Shown piece by piece: positions 20,610 to 30,104 of a DNA stretch of 64,000 nt. Made by a program: the position numbers and the translations under genes. This DNA comes from Ichthyophis bannanicus. Its lineage: Eukaryota > Chordata > Amphibia > Gymnophiona > Ichthyophiidae. Location: NCBI GenBank assembly GCA_033557465.1, contig CM066033.1, forward strand, positions 1,248,075,523 through 1,248,139,522. The letters are read 5' to 3'. Position 1 is the first letter of the stretch; each line of letters opens with the position of its first letter. A model generated the notes under the pieces. That model did not search any database, was not told the DNA's origin, and saw only the letters and a list, made by a program, of their open reading frames with translations.

Positions 20610-20861
20610 TTGGTCAACCTTTCTCTCTAGTCTTATTAGTGAACCACATTGTAACATCCAATCGAGTTTGATATTACTGTATATACCATTAAGTTAATCT
20701 GTACATAGTTCCCCCGGTTGTCCTATTGTTGAAGTTCCCTGTTCAATGTAAAACTCAATGTTACTTGTATGCATTGTAGTATGTTCTTGTTCTATGTACA
20801 CCGCACTGATTATAATAGCGCGGTATAAAAGAATTGTTAAATAAATAAATAAAATAAATAA
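20610..20861 (+). other. L2-C 3' UTR and tail
   Basis: Ends with a small inverted motif (CGCACTGAT...ATAGCGCGGTAT), an 8-nt spacer and (TAAA)n. The same motif ends the L2 3' fragments at 3751-3951 and 34621-34959. It may be the RT recognition hairpin. Confidence 0.55.
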
Positions 20862-21863
20862 ATCCATAAAGCAATAGCAGACAGACAGTAGGCCTTGAAA
20901 TGCTCAGCTGCCCCCACCACTATCTGACATTCTCCAGCAGCAAGTCTCCAGCCACTGCACTCTGCAAGGTGTTGCAGCAAGACACATACTAGCTGCAGAC
21001 AGTCTGCTAGCTAGTCCATGGTCATGGAAAAGATGCATGTACCCAGAACTGGGATGTCAGCATACACACCAAGCAGATAAATCAGTGATTGGGCCTCAAA
21101 AGAGAACCCATAAATATCATACAAGAAAAATGCTCCATCGCACTATGGGGGAACCTAGCCATGCCATGGTCACTGCTCAGTCAGGGTGAGAGTGACCTCC
21201 CAGCAGGACATGCTGTGGCCACCCTGTCCGTGCAGGTGGTGGCCAAGCACTACAATGTCCGAGCCATTGCCCTATGCTCTGTACAGATGAATCCATGCCA
21301 GGCCACCCTATCCAGGCTATTCCCACAGTACCTTGCTCCTCATTATGCACATTGACAGGCCAATACTGGCAACAGTGCTAGCAGTGTGGGCTGAGAAAGG
21401 TGTTAGCAGCCAACACACACTGGATAGACAGAGACACACTCCACACAGCTATGCCAGCATTGTGCAACTATAGAGGTGTTTGGCAGCCCTGGCCACCACA
21501 CCAGTCCTGGGCACAGTGCAGGCATGGCTATGGTATGCAATACTGTTGGGGTCACCCCCCAGGGTGGTAAACACTGTCAGAAACAAGACCTGTAGCACAC
21601 TCCACAGACATCAGAAAGGTTGCTATGATTCAACTCACTCAGAAAATTGTACTTAACCTCGGAATTGCTATCTGCCAGTAATCATAGCAACCTTTTGATA
21701 GCTGTGTACCATATTCCCAGGTTTAGGGTGGCATTGCTAAGGTATGCAAGTGCTAGTATTGGGAGATGTACGCAGGGCCCAACATGCTGCCTCTCCAGGA
21801 GGCATTGGATAATGGAGCCTGTGGGTGCGGGTGTGTCTGCCCCTGTTGGCCGTTGCTTTAGGG

Positions 21864-22056
21864 CAGAGGTTCCCGACTCCAGTCCTGGTGGGCCAGACAC
21901 TGTTCGGGTTTTCATGCTGTCCCTCATGCATATGCATGAGATACATCTGCATACCATGTGGGCGGCGCATAGAAATTCAGCACAGGCATCTTTATTAGAG
22001 ACAGCATGGAACCTGAATGGTGTTTGGCCCTCTAGGACTGCATTTGGGAGACTCTG
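21864..22056. mobile_element. Inner hAT-like MITE of TIR copy 2
   Basis: CAGAGGTTCCCGA and inverted CTCTG ends. Flanks CTTTAGGG and CTCTAGGT are equal at 6 of 8 bases. Confidence 0.6.
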
Positions 22057-22204
22057 CTCTAGGTGATGCGCATGTTTATGGTGTCTGTGCTCTGTAGGGT
22101 AAAAAGAAGGTATTTTGAGCATGTTTACATCATCTGCTATAAAGGTTCTGTCTGTATTAGCATGTTTTAGTAGTGGGTAAAATGTGGGGAGTGGGTTGGC
22201 AGGA

Positions 22205-22290
22205 GCCACAGCTGGGACTTGAACCTGTGACCTTCTGCTTCTGAACACACTGGCTGTGTGTACTGCACCACTGTGTTGCCACAGAGACAG
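22205..22290 (-). other. tRNA-like module type 3
   Basis: Minus-strand B box GGTTCAAGTCC intact; A-box-like GGTGCAGTACAC. Confidence 0.55.
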
Positions 22291-24695
22291 TATATTCCCT
22301 GGTGATACCATGACTGTTCGTCAGACAGGGCCTGTCTGTTGCAGTGCGTGGCACCCAGCTACACAGGACTAGGCCACAGTCTGCTCTGGGCAGCTGCCAC
22401 TGCCACCTCCATCACCAGTACCCTCTGCCACCATGCTGACAGTCCCTTCTGCTGGTGGTGCTGGTAGAGTGCAGTCTCAGGCCATCCAGTGTGTGGGTAG
22501 GCGGCTGCCTATGGTGCGGGTTCTCGGGTAGGGGTGCCTACATAGCTGTCCACGCTTCCCCCCAGCACCGCATGCCAATGTTCCGTGCACTTCGAGGTAC
22601 CTGCTGGGTACTATCCCCTGTGACACTGTGGGAAACACACTCCTGCCCATGTTGGGCCCTCATCAGTTGCTGTCTGGCTGCTCTACTGTTTCAGCATTCC
22701 TATGGGCCAGCTAGGCATCACCCTAGTCCGCACTGTTGGCCAGCTGCACTGCAGCATGTGCTGCCTGCAGCCCTCTGTGTCCCCTTTTCCAGCATCTGTC
22801 CAGTTGCCCATTCCGACATGCCCACACTGCTGTTGTGGAACATGTGCATGCCATAGGAAACCTGGCCGATGGAGTCGGAAACCCTGCTCAGCGCAATTAC
22901 ACTGTGGGCTCATTCACCTTGTATGGGGACGGAGGATAGACCCTTCCAAAATTCATATCTTTTTTTTGTAGCTTTCTTGGGAGTGTTTTTTGATGTTTCC
23001 CATTGATATCACTATTGGCCAGCTTGGTTATTTTATTTTTACATTTTCTTCTGTACATTTTCACTGTTTATTTGCCCTTTTGTTCCGTGCACATGTATCA
23101 CACTTATCACTTTTTGTAGGTTTCGCTGGTTTTGCTGTACATTGCTGACGGAAATGGTTTCTTTTCCCTTTAAATCAGCTCTAGCGCCAGGGTTTCACTG
23201 GCGTTAGTTTTGAGCCTCAGATTTCACAGCATTAGTGTGCGGGGAGCCTCTCCCCTCCCACTCTCCACCCATTGACCCCTTCTCTCCGACCCTGGGGAGC
23301 CTTCTTCCGCCCTCCGGGAGCCTTTCCCCGCCTTCAGCGCTCGTTTGCGCCGCTGTGAGCGTTATCACGCGATAAGGTACCTGTGTGCCTGAAAAAGCGC
23401 CATTATTGCATGATAAGGTACTTTATCGTGCAATAACATCACAGATCGTACCTTAAGATGGTTTAGTAAACATACCCCTTAGGGTATGTTTACTAAACTG
23501 TCTTAATGTGCGCTCTGACACGTTATCGCATGATAAGGCACCTTATTGAGCAATAATGGCGCATTACCATGCGATAAGGACCCTTATCGTGCGCTAACAT
23601 GCACAGTGGCGCTCAGCGGCGCTCAACGGCGCAAATGAGCTCTGAAGGTGGAGTAAAGGCTCCCTGAGGGCGGAGGAAGACTCCCCAGGGGCGGAGAGAA
23701 GGGGTCAATGGGTGGAGAGTGGGAGGGGAGAGGCTCCTCGCACACTAACGATGTGAAATTTGAGGCTCAAAACTAACGCCAGTGAAACCCTGGCATTAGA
23801 GCCGATTTAAAGGGAAGAGAAACCATTTCTGTCAGCAATGTACAGCAAAATCAGGGAAACCTACAAAAAAGTGCTAAGTGTGATACATGTGCACGGAACA
23901 AAAGTGCAAATAAACATTGAAAATGACCCCAACAAAATATAAAAAAACCATAACCAAGCTGGGCAATAGTGATATTAATGGGAAACATCAAAAAGCACTC
24001 CTGAGAAGGTTCCAAAAAACAAGATATGAATTGAGGAATGGTCTGCGCTCCGTCCCCATACAAGGTGAATGATCCCACAGTGCAATTTCGCTCATCAGGG
24101 TTTCCCTCTCCATTGGACAGGTTTCCTATGGGGTGCACATGTTCCACAACAGCAGGGCAGACATGTCGAAATGGGCCACTGGACAGATTCTGGGAAAGGG
24201 GACACAGAGGGCTGCAGACGGCACATGCTGTACTGCAGCTGGGCCACAGTGTGGACTAGGATGATGCCTAGCTGGCCCATAGGAATGCTGAAACAGTACA
24301 GCAGCCAGACAGCAGCTGATGAGGGCCCAGCATGGGCATGAGTATGCTTCCCACAGTGTCACAGGAGGATAGTGCCCAGTAGTGACCCCCAAGGGCACAG
24401 AACAGTGGCAGGCGGTGCTGGGGGGAAGCGTGGACACCTATGCAGGCAACCCTACCCCAGACCTCGCACCATAGGCAGCCGCCTACCCACACACTGGATG
24501 GCCTGAGACTGCGCTCCACCAGCACCACCAGCAGAAGGGCATGTCAGCACGGTGGCAGAGGGGCACTGGTGGTGGAGGGGGCAGTGGCAGCTGCCCAGAG
24601 CAGACTGTGGCCTAGCCCTGTGTAGGTGGGTGCCATGCACTGCAACAGACAGGCCCCGTCTGATGAACAGTCATGGTATCCCCAGAGAATGTGCT

Positions 24696-24778
24696 GTCTC
24701 TGTGGCAACACAGTGGTGCAGTGCACCCAGCCAGTGTGTTCAGGAGCAGAAAGTCACAGGTTCAAGTCCCAGCTGTGG
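24696..24778 (+). other. tRNA-like module type 3
   Basis: A-box-like TGGTGCAGTGCAC (about 24713) and B box GGTTCAAGTCC (24759-24769), the latter a perfect consensus match. Confidence 0.6.
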
Positions 24779-24917
24779 TTCCTGCCAACCCAGCCCCCAT
24801 TTTTTACCCACTGCTAATACAGACAGAACCTTTATTGCAGATGACGTAAACATGCCCAAAACACCTACATTTTACCCTACAGAGCACAGACACCATAAAA
24901 AGGCGCATTACCTAGAG

Positions 24918-25145
24918 CAGAGTCTCCCAAATGCAGTCCTGAAGGGCCAAACACCATTCAGGTTCCATGCTGCCTCTAATAAAGATGCCTGTGCTGCATA
25001 TTTATGCACCACCCCCATGGTATGCAGATGTATCTCATACATATTCATACATATTCATGAGGGACAGCATCATACATATTCATGAGGGACAGCATGAAAA
25101 CCCGAACAGTGTTTGGCACACCAGGACTGGAGTTGGGAACCTCTG
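24918..25145. mobile_element. Inner hAT-like MITE of TIR copy 3
   Basis: Same MITE, reverse orientation. It has a local direct duplication of CATACATATTCATGAGGG sequence near 25045-25095 that makes it longer than the other copies. Confidence 0.6.
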
Positions 25146-26605
25146 CCATAAAGCAGCAGCAGACACACCCACACCCACACCCACAGGCTCCATTAGCCAA
25201 TGCCTCCTGGAGAGGCAGGACATTGGGCCCTGCATGCATCTCCCAATACTAGCACTTGCATACCTTAGCAATGCCACCCTAAACCTGGGAATACGGTACA
25301 CAGCTATCAAAAGGTTGCTATGATTACTGGCAGATAGCAATTCCTACGTTAAGCAGAGTTTGCTGATTGATCTCCATCATAGCAACCTTTCTGCTGTCTG
25401 TGGAGTGTGCTTCAGGTCTGGTGTCTGACAGTGTTTACCATTCTGGGGTGTGACCCCCAACAGTATTGCGTACCATATCCATGCCTGCACTGTGCCCAGG
25501 ACTGGTGTGGTGGCCAGGGCTGCTAAACACCTCTATAGTAGCACAATGCTGGCATAGGTGTGGGAGTGTGTGTCCGTCTATCCAGTGTGTGGTGGCTGCA
25601 AACACCCTCCACAGGCCACACTGTCAGCACTGTTGCCAGTATTGGCCTACCAATGTGCATAATGAGGAGCAATGTACCATGGGTATAGCCCGGACAGGGT
25701 GGCCTGGCCAGGATATATCTGCACAGTGCATAGGGCACTGGCTGGGACATTGTAGTGCCTGGCTACCACCTGCACAGACAGGGTGGCCACAGCATGTTCT
25801 GCTGGGAGATCACTCTCACCCTGACTGTGCAGTAACCACGGCATGGCTAGGTTCCCCCATGTTGCTTTATAGCATTTTTCTCATGTGATATTTATGGGTT
25901 CTCTTTTGGGGCCCTGTCACTGAATTGTCTGCTTGGTGTGTATGCTGACATCCCAGTTCTTGGTGCATGCATTTCCACCAGAAACATGCACTATGGACTA
26001 GCTAGCAGACTGTCTGCAGCTGGTATGTGTCTTGATGGAACACCTTGCAGGGTGCAGTGGCTGAAGGCTTGCTGCAGGGCATATCAGATAGTGGTGGGGT
26101 GCAGCTTAGCATATCCAGGCCTAATGTCTGTCTGCTATTGCTTTATGGATGTGTAGAGAGCTGCATTGACTGCCCTGTAGGGTGTCTGTTCCCCAGCAGG
26201 ACTGGGGTTGATGGTCCTCTCTACTGCCACCATTGCAGGGAGGTAGAATGTGGATCTGTTGGTGGGAGACCCTGTTTACCACCCTCAGCCGGGGAGGAGG
26301 GTGGTGGTACATAATCTGCCTATGGGTCCATAAGGGCTAAACCTGACTGAGAAAGACAGATATATCCAAGGTTTGTCTGCAGAAACTACCTATCTCACAC
26401 ATTAGCACTGCTGGGGACCTGCAGCATGGCCTAGCTCTGCTGTGGACCTGGAGCTAGGCGCCCCAACTCACCCTCAGGGTGAGTGCAGTACCTGCACAAT
26501 GTGACGGTGTGTAGCTACTCTGTGCCAGTACCACACACGGTCAGTTCCCCCTACCAGGCCGAGGTGCTGTGGGGGTGCATACCCCATCTTGTGATTATCT
26601 GTAGA

Positions 26606-26640
26606 CTGCTGATTTGCATGTGCAGTGCATCATGGGTATG
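26606..26640 (+). promoter_or_regulatory. Octamer plus Staf/ZNF143-like module
   Basis: ATTTGCAT (26612-26619) and GCAGTGCATCATGGG (26622-26636). It lies about 97 bp upstream of the tRNA-like type 2 module on the same strand, a spacing that would fit a distal element. Confidence 0.6.
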
Positions 26641-26732
26641 GGTGGGTTAACCCTATCCTTTTGAGCACAGCAGACTGTTTGTGTGGTGACGTGCAGTCCT
26701 TCTGCAGCCAGCCAGGGGTTTGCTAGGAGCTG

Positions 26733-26802
26733 TGGAGTTGTAGCCCACTAGTTACTTCACTGCTTGTGGAGCCAGAGGTTGTGGTTTCAAACCCACAGTG
26801 GG
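26733..26802 (+). other. tRNA-like module type 2
   Basis: A box TAGCCCACTAG and B-box region GGTTTCAAACCC. This is the clearest transcription-unit layout: octamer/Staf upstream, A and B boxes, then seven T residues. The expected RNA would be about 105 nt. Whether it is made cannot be seen. Confidence 0.65.
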
Positions 26803-26833
26803 GTTATTTGATAGGGCTGTCCAAAGCATTGTC

Positions 26834-26840
26834 TTTTTTT
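26834..26840 (+). terminator. T7 run, possible Pol III terminator
   Basis: Seven consecutive T about 38 nt after the B-box arm of the tRNA-like type 2 module. A T5 run is at the matching place in copy 2. Confidence 0.5.
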
Positions 26841-26848
26841 AATGTACA

Positions 26849-27146
26849 TTAGTGCTGCCAGCAAAACACCCTCAGGGTACTGTAACCATAAGGTGCCTCA
26901 AAAGACGCCCTATAAGGTGCCTTATAGGGCACCCTATAAAGCGGACAGTGCACTTTATAATGTGCCCTATGGAGTGCCTTATAGGGTGCCTTCTGTGGCA
27001 CTTTAGACGCCCTATAAGGTGCCTTATAGGGCACCCTATAAAGCGGACAGTGCACTTTATAATGTGCCCTATGGAGTGCCTTATAGGGTGCCTTCTGCGG
27101 CACCTTAGGTTACGGCACGTGAGGGTGTGTTTGCTGGCAGCAATAA
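26849..27146. mobile_element. Inner palindromic MITE, longest copy
   Basis: TTAGTGCTGCCAGCAAAA and inverted ends. The core contains a perfect-period 102-bp tandem duplication. Confidence 0.7.
26903..27106. repeat. 102-bp tandem duplication (2 units)
   Basis: Unit 26903-27004 is repeated at 27005-27106 with only a few differences. Because 102 is a multiple of three, it makes a repeated 34-residue pattern in chance open frames. Confidence 0.9.
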
Positions 27147-27214
27147 TTAAAATACACATAAAATGCCTCAGGAAACAATACTTACATGTCAAAGCTGATG
27201 CCTCAGCCAGCCTT

Positions 27215-27290
27215 AGGCATACTGGGGGATCGAACTCATGACCCCTGTATCATCAGTCAGTGTATTAACCATTGTGCTACACTTCTGTTT
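27215..27290 (-). other. tRNA-like module type 1
   Basis: Minus strand: A box TAGCACAATGG and B-box region AGTTCGATCCC, close to consensus. Confidence 0.65.
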
Positions 27291-27544
27291 CTATGTTGGA
27301 TGTCTGTGTGCCTACATAAGATTACCGTGCGGTAACGCGCTTAGCGGCGCTTTGCACGATAATGCGCGCTAATCCCGTTTTGCTACTTTACACTGAAACG
27401 CCCACTCCTTATATGGCAGCCTGCACACTATCGCCGGGCGCACATTAACACGGTTTAGTAAACATACCCCTTAGTCTCCTTTCTCCACCCATATGCATTT
27501 TTAAGCATTTCCCTAAGAATGTCCTTGTTCCCTATTGCTCTGTA

Positions 27545-27640
27545 TGTCTGCCATAGCAGATTGTAAGCTCTGTGAAGGAGGGGCTGTCTTTTATATGTAT
27601 TTGCACAGCATTGCATATACCTAGTAGAAGTAGTAGAATG
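27545..27640 (+). mobile_element. L2-like LINE 3' UTR fragment
   Basis: AGATTGTAAGCTCTGTGAAG, GGGGCTGTCTTTTATATG and TTTGCACAGCATTGCATA fit the widespread L2-type 3' UTR, ending in TAGTAGAATG repeats. No coding part. Confidence 0.5.
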
Positions 27641-27944
27641 CTAAGGGAATTGCCCTATAATGGAACAAGCAAGCAGTGGCAGCTAGTATGAGAGATCATT
27701 TAGTAGGCAAATAGTAGGGATGCACATGTCCTCTGTTGATGCTCCCTATGAATCTATTCCTTTTTTTCTTTGAAGCAATTAATGAAGGGAATTTCTCTTT
27801 ACTGTTCTCTTTTTTTTTTCCTTTTAACCATATACTCTGCTTGACTTCTCAATTTCTATTTGCTTTTAAGTGACCAACAATTAACATTTAATAATTTCTC
27901 TCGGAGCTCACGCACAGGTTCCATCAGCTATGCATGATAACTTC

Positions 27945-28095
27945 ACCCCTGCTGACTATAAATTCATGTGATAGCCTTGTTAGTCCACGTTAACTGTAGT
28001 TAAATGAAAAGAGAAACAAAAAAGGGAAAATAAGGTGATTGCTTTTTATTGGACTAACTAGCTTTCAAACCTTTTCTTTCAGGTCAGAACAGTAT
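27945..28095 (-). mobile_element. Penelope-like element terminal fragment with degraded hammerhead-like core
   Basis: Minus strand contains TTTGAAAGCTAGTTAGTCC followed by AATAAAAAG, the layout known from Penelope-like element repeats that carry hammerhead ribozymes. The CUGAUGA core is changed to CTGACCTGA and stem I does not pair well. The assignment is tentative. Confidence 0.4.
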
Positions 28096-28689
28096 AAGTA
28101 ACAGATGATAATTCCCTATAAATTCATAATCACTATAAATTCATTTTCACTCCAAAATATATATATTCAGTGCAGTTTCAACAAAACAAATATTTCAACT
28201 TGGCAAAATCAGAAACTTATCTTTTTGTTTTTTATCCTTTTTTGCCCTGATGCAGGCAAAGCTGTTGTCACTATATTTTATTCAAATGATGATTCATTTC
28301 CTGCAATGCTAAACTTGTTATATGAGTAAAGTTATATTTTAATAAAATGTTGAGTCATTCTGGTTCTAATTAGTTTGCAAGATTTAAGAGCACATTATAA
28401 ATGAATTATATTGCTATAAAAATATATCTCAACTGTTCCACTGGTTTGCCTGACATTGACTCAAGTCCTTGATGCAAGTCTATATCTTTTTTAACAATAC
28501 AGTAAAACTCATCAAGGACAACCATTAGAGCACCATACAATAAGAAGTGGTCTTATTGTATACATTAACGTTTGTGGGGAGGATGAGCAGGTGGAAGCTA
28601 TATGAGTCAAGCTTACTGGAGTTGGGCTTAAGTTTTCATTGTTTTGAGTACGTGTTTAATACAATGGATATTTTGTGGGATATAGTATA
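28096..28689. other. No recognised feature
   Basis: A/T-rich unique sequence with no element ends. A short hairpin (TACAATAAG/CTTATTGTA) lies at 28537-28561. Confidence 0.4.
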
Positions 28690-28970
28690 GAGAAAGGGGA
28701 ATAGTAGAATGCATGAAGAATATGTACTAGGATGTGTGCTTTTTAACAAAATAATAAATGATCTAGAAATAAGAAAAATGAGCGAGGAGGGCAAATTTCC
28801 AGATGATACAAAAAGTTTCAAAACTGTTAAATCACAAGTAAATTATAAGCTAGGTTTTGGAATCCTATGAGGTATTTATGACCTGGATAGGTCACTGCTG
28901 GCAACAGGATATTGGGCTTCATGGACCTTTAGTCTGTCTTGCGATGGCATTTTTTATGTTTTCTGTGATC
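28690..28970 (+). pseudogene. CR1-type LINE 3' fragments
   Basis: Plus-strand frames give VLGCVLFNKIINDLE (RT block after GSVLGP) and then DLDRSLLATGYWASWTFSL, the CR1 C-terminal/3' UTR block. The sequence between is deleted. Confidence 0.6.
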
Positions 28971-29035
28971 CACTTTGATAGCTTGACTAAGCAGTATAAA
29001 ATCACAGTTAAATAAATAAAATAAATACATAAGCA
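28971..29035 (+). mobile_element. L2-like 3' tail
   Basis: Short GCAGTATAAAATCACAG block followed by (TAAA)n. It has no body. Confidence 0.5.
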
Positions 29036-29403
29036 TTTCTCAACTAGCACAAAGTACAGTGGCTGCCTGCTCTGAAGTTCAGTTGATGTCATCTCAGGAA
29101 TATGCAAGGATTGCCTCAACAGAATTTGACCAGCTCCATTGACATCAATGGAAACACACTGCTGTAGAAATTCCCATCAAACATTTGATATCACTATGGG
29201 GTATGTTTACTAAACCGTCTTAACGTGCGCCCGGCGATAGTGTGCAGGCTGCCATAAAAGGAGTGGGCGTTTCAGTCTTAAAGCAGCAAGACGGGAGTAT
29301 CGCACGATAACGCGCGCTGCGGCGCACATTAACGGGCTAAGCTCCGCTAAGCGCGTTAACGCACAGTAATCTTAAGTAGGCGCCCAGACATGCAAACACA
29401 GAA

Positions 29404-29478
29404 ACAGAGGTGTAGTACAATGGTTAATACACTGACTGATGATACAGGGGTCATGAGTTTGATCCCCCAGTGTGCCTA
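29404..29478 (+). other. tRNA-like module type 1
   Basis: A box TAGTACAATGG and B-box region AGTTTGATCCC. It points toward the palindromic MITE. Confidence 0.6.
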
Positions 29479-29543
29479 ATGCATAAGGCTGGCTGAGGCA
29501 TCAGCTTTGACATGTAAGTATTGTTTCTTGAGGTATTTTAAGT

Positions 29544-29833
29544 ATTGCTGCCAGCAAACACACCCTCACATGCCATAACCTAAGGTGCCGCATAAGGCAC
29601 CCTATGAGGCACTCCATAGGGCACATTATAAAGTGCACTGTCCGCCACAGCACCCTATAATGTCCCCTATAGGGCACCCTATAAGGCGCTCCATAGGATA
29701 CCTTATAAGGCACCTTATATGGACGGTAACCATAAGGTGCCTCGGAAGGCGCTTTATAGGGCGCCCTATAAAGCACCTTCTGAGGCACCTTATGGTTACA
29801 GTACGCAGAGGGTGTTTTTGCTGGCAGCACTAA
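29544..29833. mobile_element. Inner palindromic MITE of copy 5
   Basis: TTGCTGCCAGCAAACACACC and GGTGTTTTTGCTGGCAGCAC ends flank a palindrome-rich core. It is bracketed by tRNA-like type 1 (+) and type 2 (-), which face each other. Confidence 0.7.
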
Positions 29834-29875
29834 TGTACATTAAAGATAGATAATGCTTTGGACAGCCCTATCAAA

Positions 29876-29985
29876 TAACCCCACTGTGGGTTTGAACCCA
29901 TGTTTATGTTTATGTTTATTTTAAATTTGATCTCTGGCTCCACAGGCAGTGAAGTAACCAGTGGCCTACAGCTCTATAGCTACTA
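29876..29985 (-). other. tRNA-like module type 2, interrupted
   Basis: Minus-strand A box TAGGCCACTGG and B box GGTTCAAACCC are both present. A 30-bp A/T-rich insert with TTTATG repeats (about 29901-29931) lies between them. Confidence 0.6.
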
Positions 29986-30065
29986 ACAAGCCCCTGGCTG
30001 GCTGCAGAAGGACTGCACGTCACCACACAAACAGTCTGCTGTGATCACCAGGATAGGGTTAACCC

Positions 30066-30104
30066 ACCCGTACCCATGATGCACTATGCATGCAAATCAG
30101 CAGT
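30066..30104 (-). promoter_or_regulatory. Octamer plus Staf/ZNF143-like module
   Basis: CCCATGATGCACTATGC (from 30073) and ATGCAAAT (30090-30097), slightly overlapping here. It is 87 bp upstream of the tRNA-like type 2 module. Confidence 0.6.

Larger units (their letters stand above)
18243..20861 (+). mobile_element. L2-type LINE, 5'-truncated (L2-C)
   Basis: Inserted into TIR copy 2. The host repeat reads across the join as in copy 5 (CACATC then TATAAAGCAATAG at 30576-30591). At most ATC is duplicated at the ends (18240-18242 and 20862-20864). It starts inside the endonuclease domain and ends in a (TAAA)n tail after the GCGCGGTATAAAAG block. It is the best preserved L2 copy here. Confidence 0.9.
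16888..23478 (+). mobile_element. 4-kb TIR element, copy 2, split by an L2
   Basis: Forward copy. The outer 15-20 bp of the left end are mutated, and the subterminal TCTTAACGTGCGCCCGGCG block starts near 16902. The right end CATACCCC is at 23478, followed by TTA. Without the L2 insertion (18243-20861) the length is about 4.0 kb, the same as copies 3 and 5. The order inside is: tRNA-like type 1 (+), palindromic MITE, tRNA-like type 2 (-), octamer/Staf module, central blocks, hAT-like MITE, tRNA-like type 3 (-), right subterminal tract. Confidence 0.85.
23482..27470 (-). mobile_element. 4-kb TIR element, copy 3
   Basis: Complete 3989-bp reverse copy. Ends are GGGTATGTTTACTAAAC (23482) and GTTTAGTAAACATACCCC (to 27470). 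A perfect TTA duplication flanks it (23479-23481, 27471-27473). Its right end abuts that of copy 2, so copies 2 and 3 form a large inverted repeat. Internal order mirrors copy 5. No transposase ORF is found. The 3-bp A/T duplication is compatible with PIF/Harbinger-type mobilisation, but that is unproven. Confidence 0.9.

Noticed and set aside
24300..24340. Further hammerhead from CTGATGA at about 24317
   Set aside because: No GAAA box and no pairing stems follow.
26872..27241. Repeated 34-residue protein pattern
   Set aside because: It is the translation of the 102-bp DNA duplication and is open on both strands.
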